From Selaginella moellendorffii (Eukaryota; Streptophyta; Lycopodiopsida; Selaginellales; Selaginellaceae), in contig NW_003314341.1 in NCBI RefSeq assembly GCF_000143415.4, positions 770,394 to 834,393 on the forward strand: a stretch of DNA of 64,000 nt, read 5' to 3'. Position 1 is the first letter of the stretch; each line of letters begins with the position of its first letter. The notes under the pieces were generated by a model. That model worked only from the letters and a program-made list of their open reading frames with translations. It was not told the DNA's origin and did not search any database. Positions 56,954-64,000 of the stretch are shown one piece after another. The position numbers and the translations under genes are program-made.

Positions 56954-58768
56954 TGTAAGTGACTAAATTTTCTATTCTACTTTAGTCACTTAACCACACC
57001 TCTGACCACTTAGAGGAGTTTCACTCACAACCTCCATAAGTTCTATTTTGGACTTAGGGATTTGCTAGCCCCTAAAAATGGCATCCATGCCACTCAACCA
57101 TTGCACTTGATCCAAGTGCTCCACATGTCCGATCCCAGGACCGACACCCCAAGGTACCACCGACATATCAGCCCGTTATGCTAAGGCCATACCCATTCAC
57201 CTTGGTCACATCGGTGGTCTGACACCACCTACATTACAGTCCTGTCTTTCAAAGACTGGGTCATCTGTCCATGAGTGATCATCCCAGATCCACTCCTTAG
57301 CATCCTTAGGATGCCCGTAGACATGGGGAATAGCCTTCCCCAATACCCCTTTTCCAATCCCCACATGGTCCCTTTCTGTCCATGGCCATATTCACCAACA
57401 CTGCCACTAGATCCAGGCCCACAGGCTCGACCACTAAGTCCTAGGGTCCTCTGGGACTTCCTCACCACTTGACTGTATCCTTAATCACTACACCTGAGGA
57501 CTACTCCTCTTCCTTTCCACAGTCTGGGCCTTTGGGACAACATTTCAGAACACTGTGGCCCTACACGGGCCTCATGGGTACTCTCCCTGCCTTCCACCTT
57601 TGGGTGCTCTAGACATAGGCTTAGAGCGAGGTTCCGTTGAGCCACACCAGGTATCCAAGTAGGTAGTGCCACCCACACTTGGATTGGGAGAATCAGCCAG
57701 TCGATCTCCCAGGGGAACTAGAGCTGGCTCTTGAACACTTCACCAAGCTACCCCGCTTGTCGGTTTGTGTTCACTCTAGTTTTGGACTTCCCAGTGGACA
57801 GCTCATCACCCAACACTAGGTATAGCCTTTCTGGGCCAAACTGGCCTTTCCTGGCAAAACTGGCCTTTCCTGGCCAAACTGGCTCCATTGCAGTCCTCCT
57901 CCTTACTATACTTTTGGAGCTCACCAAAAACCCCAGGGTCTGGGAGATGAACGCTTTGGGCTTTCACCCTCTCAAACTTGAACTCGGACTCGGACTCGGA
58001 TTTGGACTCGGACTCAGACTCGGACTTGGGCTTGGGCTCGGACTCGGACTCGGGCTTGGGCTCGGTCTCGGCCTCGGCCTTGGTCTCAGTCTCAGTCTCA
58101 GTCTTGGTCTCGGTCTTGGTCTCGGTCTTGGTCTCGGTCTTGGTCTCGGTCTCGGTCCCAATCTCGGTCCCAGTCTCGACTTCGGACTCCATCTCGGGTC
58201 CATCTCGGACTCCATCTTGGACTCCATCTCGGGTCCATCTCAGACTCATCTCGGACTCCATCTCGGACTCCATCTCAAGTCCATCTCAGACTCCATCTCA
58301 GACTCCATCTCAGGTCCATCTCAGGTCCATCTCGGGTCCATCTCGAACTCCATCTTGGACTCCATCTCGGACTCCAACTCGGGTACGTTTCAGACTCAAC
58401 CTCAGGTCCATCTTGGGTCCATCTCAGACTCAATCTTGGGTCCATCTTGGGTCCATCTCAGGTCCATCTCGGACTCCACCTCATATTCCATCTCGAACTC
58501 CATCTCGGACTCCACCTCGGACTCCATCTCAGACCCTTCCACGTGTCATGTTTTGGTCCTCTTGTGTCCCCTTTTCTAGAGACTCACTCATGGCTTGCTT
58601 TGTGCTTGTTCCTCGAGCACTTCATTGGGAGTTCCACTCCCACTCTTGACGTTTTCAAGTCGGAGCTTTTAGTCCAAATGTGTTACACTCGTTTGGCTTT
58701 CACTTTGGCCACTACCACGTGGCACCCTTCCGGCTCCACTTTGGGGCCTAGGGATTTTGTGTCTCACA
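56954..58768 (-). repeat. 3' LTR of the LARD-like element (copy 2)
   Basis: Complete 1815-bp LTR. By eye about 90% identical to the start of copy 3 over the first 300 bases, so the insertion is not recent. Confidence 0.85.
57970..58545. repeat. 6-bp and 12-bp satellite arrays inside LTR copy 2
   Basis: 57980-58185: CTCGGA, then CTTGGG and CTCGGTCTTGGT units, period 6. 58185-58545: CCATCTCGGACT and CCATCTCGGGTC units, period 12. In frame these give Leu-Gly repeats on +, which is an artefact of the satellite and not a protein. Confidence 0.9.
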
Positions 58769-59773
58769 ACTCCACCACCCATAGACAAAGTTCGATGCCC
58801 TCATCGAACGGTAAACCCTTTTATAAAGTAACACCCGCATGTATTATTGTTTCCATCCTTGGTACCCGGCCAATATTTGTCTATGGTTTGACACCGAAGG
58901 CTCACCATGCCTTGTCCATCCTCTAAGGAGCATAGTCTCTCTAATATAGAGACTCATTCGGCCACCTAGGGCGATTTGCTCCCTTTTATTGGTTCAGTTC
59001 TCGCTAAACCAGTTAGAGACACCTTCTCTAACTCAATTCCACTACTCATTCGCGAGTAGTATTAGATTCCATCAACATAACTTTTGCACTTTGGAACTTT
59101 TAATTTTGACTTCTCAGAGTCAATTTCCTAGGTGTCTCCGACACCTTACGTTGCACATGGTGCAACTGCACTTCCCCATCCTAGGAAGTTCTTTACTTGA
59201 GGGCACCATCATCCTCTCTTCGATATCATGCCACTTTTGGCACTAAGTTCCAATTATCTTAATTTGTGCTAGGGTTTCCCCCGACCTTATTATTTGGCTA
59301 CCTTACCGCTCCCTCCCTTGGAGCTTCCACTTTTGCCAAATCGGAGCAGTTGAGAATCCATCCTTAGGGAAACATTGCTTTTCTCACAATCCGTTTGCAC
59401 CCAACACATTAGCATTCTCGGCTTAACTTTGCCATTTGGATTCTTTCCCATGATTCCCATGGCTCTTTTTTTAGCCACTATTCCTTTGCTCCTATCCTTG
59501 GTTGTTACACCTAACAACATAGGATCGCTACCTCCATTCTTGAGGTATCCTTTTGGTTCCATAGTGAAGGCTTTTGCTTTGCCAAGTGCAAAGGGTGTTC
59601 ACCCGTAGTATGTCTCTTTAGCATTTTCTATTGTGGGCTTTATCCACAGCCCAATATTGTGACCCTCCCACAGGTCTTTTATAGAAACTACTTTCTTTGG
59701 ACTCACTATGCCATCGCATTGACACAACTCATTCCCCTTAGGTGTCCTTCCCACTTGGTCACCTTGACTAAGG

Positions 59774-59967
59774 TGTAAGCAACCAAAGGGAACGACTTGA
59801 GAGACGATCCATGGGGTTCAAATATAGAGGGAAAGGGCCTATGAACAAGAGTGCACTTTCTTTTCCAATCGGTTAAGGGTCTTGGGACATTTGGGGTTAA
59901 ACGTCCTTGGGTTTGAATAGTACTGAGCTGGGTGACCTCCCGGGAAGTCCAAACTCAGGAGCTTACA
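59774..59967 (+). repeat. TRIM 5' LTR with 5S-like segment
   Basis: 5S-like part at about 59895-59950: GTTAAACGTCCTTGGG, ATAGTACTGAGCTGGG, GTGACCTCCCGGGAAGTCC. Compared with plant 5S, box A has one A for G change (TTAAACG). Confidence 0.88.
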
Positions 59968-60172
59968 TTTGGTATCACAGAGGTCTTGGGTCCGACTCTA
60001 TTGGTTGGCTAGGGGAATCACACCATATGTTGATTGACATCTGGCTGGTCCAGTTTGCTCCCACTGGGCTCGACCCGAGGGGTAGGGTGTCAAGAGAGCG
60101 GGGCTCTCGGGAGAGCTACGGCTCTCAACTTCTGTTCACGAGGGCGTGAACTTGTAGGGAAGCATGGTGGAT

Positions 60173-60366
60173 TGTAAGCAACCAAAGGGAACGATTTGAG
60201 AGACGATCCATGGGGTTCAAATATAGAGGGAAAGGGCCCATGAACAAGAGTGCACCCCCTTTTCCAATCGGTTAAGGGTCTTAGGATATTTGGGGTTAAG
60301 CGTCCTTGGGTTTGAATAGTACTGGGCTGGGTGACCTCCCGGGAAGTCCAAACTCAGGAGCTTACA
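60173..60366 (+). repeat. TRIM 3' LTR with 5S-like segment
   Basis: 5S-like part at about 60294-60349: GTTAAGCGTCCTTGGG (box A region), ATAGTACTGGGCTGGG (intermediate element) and GTGACCTCCCGGGAAGTCC (box C). Box C differs from typical plant 5S (GGGTGACCTCCTGGGAAGTC) by a single base. This copy keeps the TTAAGCG of box A that LTR1 has lost. Confidence 0.9.
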
Positions 60367-63248
60367 TAAGGCACACTATTATCAATAGTTCAAATCAACG
60401 CTTTGAAGCAGGAACCTTATTCCTTAACCTCATAAGGACCTTGTCCTTGTTTTAGCCATAAGATCACTTAGTGATCTCACCGTAGCACCTTAACAAAGTT
60501 GCCAAGAGGTACTTCTAGACCTTCAAGTTGTTGACCATAACCTCGGGGGCATCCCCCACACTTGGCAGTGCACCCAAGCCAGCCCTTATGGCCAAGGGTC
60601 CATAGCAACTGAGATTAGGTGTCCCCATCTCACTTACCATGTCCTTGGTGCCACTTGCACCAAAGCGTTCAAGTTAGATATGCCGAGCTTTTGCACTAAG
60701 CAATCTAACTGTGCATCACGACTCCGAGGCATCCCTCGCTTGGCAGTGTGCCCAAACCAGTCTCCTCACTGAGAGTCCATGACCACCGAAAAATGAGTAT
60801 CCTCATATTCCAAACCACCACCACGCCCTAGTGATTTGGGACTCAAACCCAAGCACTAGAGGGTCGGGACTCGAACCCAACCTCCATATATGCATCTACA
60901 GATGGCATCACACTGACGTGACTCCCCACGCCGGTGCACCAATATATACTTAAAGCGCTCTATAGATCACAGCTTAAGAACCTAGTTCCTCTGTACTACC
61001 AAGTCCTCTCACTTGACATATCTGTGATCATGCATGGACTCCTCCATGCTCGGCTGCCTGGGCCACCCCTTTGAAGTTGGCTCCTTCAACTAGGGTATTC
61101 GTTCCCCCCGACTTGCCAATCTCACTTAGCAAGTCATTCGGCCACCGTAACATGGTTCATGCATAAGCGTAAAAATCCTTAACCATCAACTTTTGTTTAA
61201 ACCCCTCTCTTTGAACACTCGGGAACTACTTCCCTAACCTTGATAGCCTCGCCTCATGGCCAACTTCAAGACCACGCTTCTGCTGCGCCACTCTGATTTC
61301 ACGCGCTCTAGAAACCATTTACACTTGGCTTTTCTAGGTACTTATCTACTTTGAATTGTCTTTCGGAACCTTTGGGAATTGTCTTTGGGAACCTTTGGTA
61401 ATTGTCTTTGGGAACCTTTGGGAGCTTGCTAAGGCTTCTCCTTTGCAAGCTCTCTACTCACCATATGGTCTAACATGGATAATTCCACATTTTAGACTTT
61501 TCATGGCATCGCGGTTGCTAATAGCAACATCCTTGAGCACCCTCTTGATTCTCCACTCCCAACTTGCATAACCACCGTTGGTTATGCCCTTCGATTTCTA
61601 TGGTTCAATTCCATCCCCATATTAATTGCCTTTTGGCCTCATATGTTTCCTTTGGTTATTCTTCTCAAAACTAGGAGGATAGCTTTGCACCTTCTACCAT
61701 GCCTTAGCAAGTATTCATAGGGATGAACCTACCTAATAGCTTAAGGAGTGGTTCCTCAATCTAAGTATGCTCACCTTATAATCCCACACACCGGGATTAA
61801 CGTTACTACTTATGGGCCTCTATATGCCCATCACTAGCCTTGGCATCCCATTTTTGGCTTTGTCCAAATCAGGTAGACGGATTTTTCCCGTCTCCAGAAC
61901 CTTGGACATTTGGATATCACCTCCTATCCATCATTCGTTAGGGACTTAGTCCCTTGGGCCTTATTTAATGCCCTCGCAACACTAAACACCACTTCCTGGT
62001 TGGTTGTCAAGTCCTACAACTCTTTGCTAGTGCTTCCACACCTCCATCATTATTTGGGTCACCACACTCTAACCGCATGCCTTCTAGCTTAGGCTATGCC
62101 ATTCCCATTTCCATTGGGATTCCTTTGGAAAGGGTTCTTATAAACCCGCTAACTTGACCTCAAGGCAGTATGCCTTGGCACATTTGGTGTTTCCACACTA
62201 TCAGCTCCACGAGCCTACCTCTATGACACTTTTTACTTGTGTCTAGGTCTTTGCCAAAGACCAATACAGTTGTTTCTTATGCCAACTATCAGTTAGCACT
62301 ACACCATAATGTTCACACACAACTTTATGCTGAAGTTGCTTTCTTTTGGGGAACACCTTTCCCATGACTTTAACATAGCATATTCTACCTTCGATGAGAT
62401 ACTCTCTATTCTCTTACTTGGATCCTATGATCTTCCCCATCCTTCGTGAGGCACAACACACCTCAGTCCAAATGCTTCTATCAATCCTTTAAGACCATTC
62501 CTTGACTCCACTTAAGTCATTCAGCGTTTTGGACTTTTCCTAATCCCCTGACCTATAAGGTCTTACTTTTGATGTGCCAACTCATTGGAATACAACTTCT
62601 TGTATTCATGTCCTACTCACCAGGATCACGATTATAAGTGTTATTCCAACACTTGACTATTTTTCGATAATTGTGGGCTACCTTCGCCCTTTAGGACTAT
62701 CCGTCCATATGATAGGAATATTGATTTATCCTCTAAGCACACCCCCAACTCCTGGGGTTGTTCCAACATTTATTCAAGGTAGCCCAGCTACCATTCCAAG
62801 GACTTATGTCCTCATCCACATTTGACCTCCCATGGTCATTAATTCTGGTCTCAAATTCATGAGCACCAGCCTCAACTTCATGAGAATAATTTTGTGACTC
62901 CTTTATCATTTTGGAGTCTCTATCTTCCTCGTGATCCCAACTATAGTTCTTTACCACAACTACATTAGCCAGTTTGCTGAGTCAAACGCTCATCTAGATC
63001 ACATCCTCAACTCAATGAGGAAAACCTTGCACTGTTCCCAAGATCCCAAAGTCATTCCATTATTGACCCTTTTCTATTCACCACCTCGTCTATAAGTTCA
63101 CACATGAACTGTAATGGAGAGCCATGTCTTCCCGACCTGCTACTCCTCAAGGATAGGCCCACTCCTCAGACCTTCCGATGCCAACATCAATGGTGATAAA
63201 CTTGAGTACCAATAAAAGTCAGACTAAGGAACAGCTCCGATACCAAGT

Positions 63249-64000
63249 TGTAAGCGACTAAATTTTCCATTCTACTTTAGTCACTTAACCATGGCTCCGA
63301 CCACTTGGAGGAGTCTCACTCACAATCTCCGTAAGTCCTATTCTAGACTTAGGGACTTGTTAGCCCCAAGATTGGCATCCATGCCACTCAATCATTGCAC
63401 TTTGTCCAAGTGCTCCACATGTCCGATCCCAGGACTGACACCCCAAGGTACCACTGACATATCAGCCCGTTACACTAAGGCCATGCCCATTCACCTTGGT
63501 CACATCGGTGGTCTGACACCACCTACATTACAGTCCCTTCTCTCAAAGACTGGGTCATCTGTCCATAAGTGATCATCTTAGATCCACTCCTTAGCATCCT
63601 TAGGATGCCCATAGACATGGGGAATAGCCTTCCCCAATATCCCTTTTCCGGTCCCCACCAAGTCCCTTTCTGCCCATGGCCATGTTCGCCAACACTGCCA
63701 CTGGATCCAGGCCCACTGGCTCGACCACTAAGTCCTACGGTCCTCTGGGACTTCCTCACCACCCGACTGTATCCTTGGTCACTACACCAAAGGACTACTC
63801 CTCTTCCTTTTCATAGTCTCGGCCTTTGGGACAATATTTCGGAACACCGTGGCCCTACGCGGGTCTCATGGGTACTCTCCCTGCCTTCCGCCTTTGGGTG
63901 CTCTAACATGGGCTTAGAGCGAGGTTCTGTTGAGCCACACCAGGTATCCAAGTAGGTAGTGCCACCCACACTTGGACTGGGAGCACCGGCCAGTCGATCT
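63249..64000 (-). repeat. 5' LTR of the LARD-like element (copy 3, cut by window end)
   Basis: Aligns base for base with 56954-57700 of copy 2 with scattered substitutions. If it is as long as copy 2 it ends near position 65060, outside the window. Confidence 0.85.

Larger units (their letters stand above)
59774..60366 (+). mobile_element. Cassandra-type TRIM retrotransposon with 5S rRNA-like LTRs
   Basis: 593 bp, complete. LTRs of 194 bp each at 59774-59967 and 60173-60366, both TGTAAGCAACC ... GGAGCTTACA, about nine differences between them by eye. The primer binding site TGGTATCACAGAG starts at 59970; the interior is 205 bp with no ORF, and a GTAGGGAAGCATGGTGGA polypurine-like tract precedes LTR2. 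Perfect 5-bp target-site duplication TAAGG at 59769-59773 and 60367-60371. Size and layout are those of a TRIM. The LTR carries the 3' half of 5S rRNA, the hallmark of the Cassandra family. Confidence 0.92.
58769..63248. other. interior of the LARD-like element
   Basis: 4.5 kb with only short chance ORFs on both strands; the longest are about 90 codons and match nothing. Apart from the TRIM at 59774-60366 no conserved domain, tRNA or repeat is seen. The absence of any gag-pol trace, even frameshifted, separates it from decayed autonomous elements such as A and B. Confidence 0.6.
56954..64000 (-). mobile_element. LARD-like non-autonomous LTR retrotransposon (minus strand, runs past the window)
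   Basis: Two direct copies of a long LTR, 56954-58768 (3' LTR, 1815 bp) and 63249 to beyond 64000 (5' LTR), bound a 4480-bp interior. On minus the LTR starts TGTGAGACAC and ends CTTACA. Directly inside the 5' LTR, after 3 bp, is TGGTATCGGAGCTG (63245-63232, minus), a primer binding site for initiator tRNA-Met with one mismatch to the common form. Inside the 3' LTR a purine-rich GGGTGGTGGAG tract (58769-58785) serves as polypurine tract. No gag, protease, RT or integrase reading is found in the interior, so it depends on another element. A Cassandra-type TRIM is inserted at 59774-60366. Confidence 0.82.

Noticed and set aside
57731-58649. Long ORFs with Leu-Gly, Ser-Asp or Thr-Glu repeats (also 54341-55135)
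   Set aside because: They are translations of the 6-bp and 12-bp satellites inside retrotransposon LTRs and are open on several frames for that reason.

Overview
The window looks like nuclear DNA of a vascular plant with a compact, intron-dense genome. About 140 introns can be placed by joining conserved protein segments, nearly all 45-85 bp long. The gene set is plant-specific: MSH7, a GT31 transferase with a galectin domain, PPR, EGY-like and PDR-type ABCG sequences, and JMJ17/KDM5. Short introns together with an S-motif-only PPR protein fit the lycophyte Selaginella (probably S. moellendorffii). That species call is inference from gene style, not a database match. No bacterial, organellar or viral operon structure is present.

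Layout. 1-6324: 3' part of a JMJ17/KDM5-like histone demethylase, then CBP20 (with an AT-AC U12 intron) and a hydroxyproline galactosyltransferase-like GT31 gene, all on +. 6325-15240: dispersed fragments of a PDR-type ABC transporter (N half +, membrane fragment -, C half +) surrounding an intact KLHDC4-like gene. 15261-20654: phosphomannose isomerase and xylulokinase (-), PLAC8 protein (+). 20816-23153: small RING gene plus three copies of a promoter-type repeat. 23154-25567: kelch/coiled-coil protein. 25568-26220: AT-rich island. 26233-30286: a tandem duplication of an ATP23-CHMP7 block in which each copy kept a different gene intact, with a DNAJC9-like gene between. 30341-37622: EGY-like pseudoprotease (start 54 bp from the CHMP7 start), Rab GDI, a PPR gene and a DTW-domain gene whose 5' coding ends overlap antisense. 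37684-41495: two nested LTR retrotransposon remnants. 41671-51573: three DNA replication/repair genes in a row, POLD2, ATAD5/ELG1 and MSH7, all linked to PCNA; the first two are head to head around a perfect palindromic E2F-type site. 51574-64000: gene-free repeat land with three copies of a 1.5-1.8 kb LTR rich in 6-bp and 12-bp satellites. Two of these bound a LARD-like non-autonomous element, which contains a complete 593-bp Cassandra-type TRIM whose LTRs carry 5S rRNA-like sequence and which is flanked by a perfect TAAGG target-site duplication.

The most unusual signals are the 5S-carrying TRIM nested in a LARD, the S-phase gene cluster with its shared E2F palindrome, reciprocal gene retention after the ATP23-CHMP7 duplication, the two very tight head-to-head gene pairs, and five GC-AG introns plus one AT-AC intron. 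Exon coordinates were assembled by eye. For each complete multi-exon CDS the exon lengths sum to a multiple of three, but no alignment or expression data were available.
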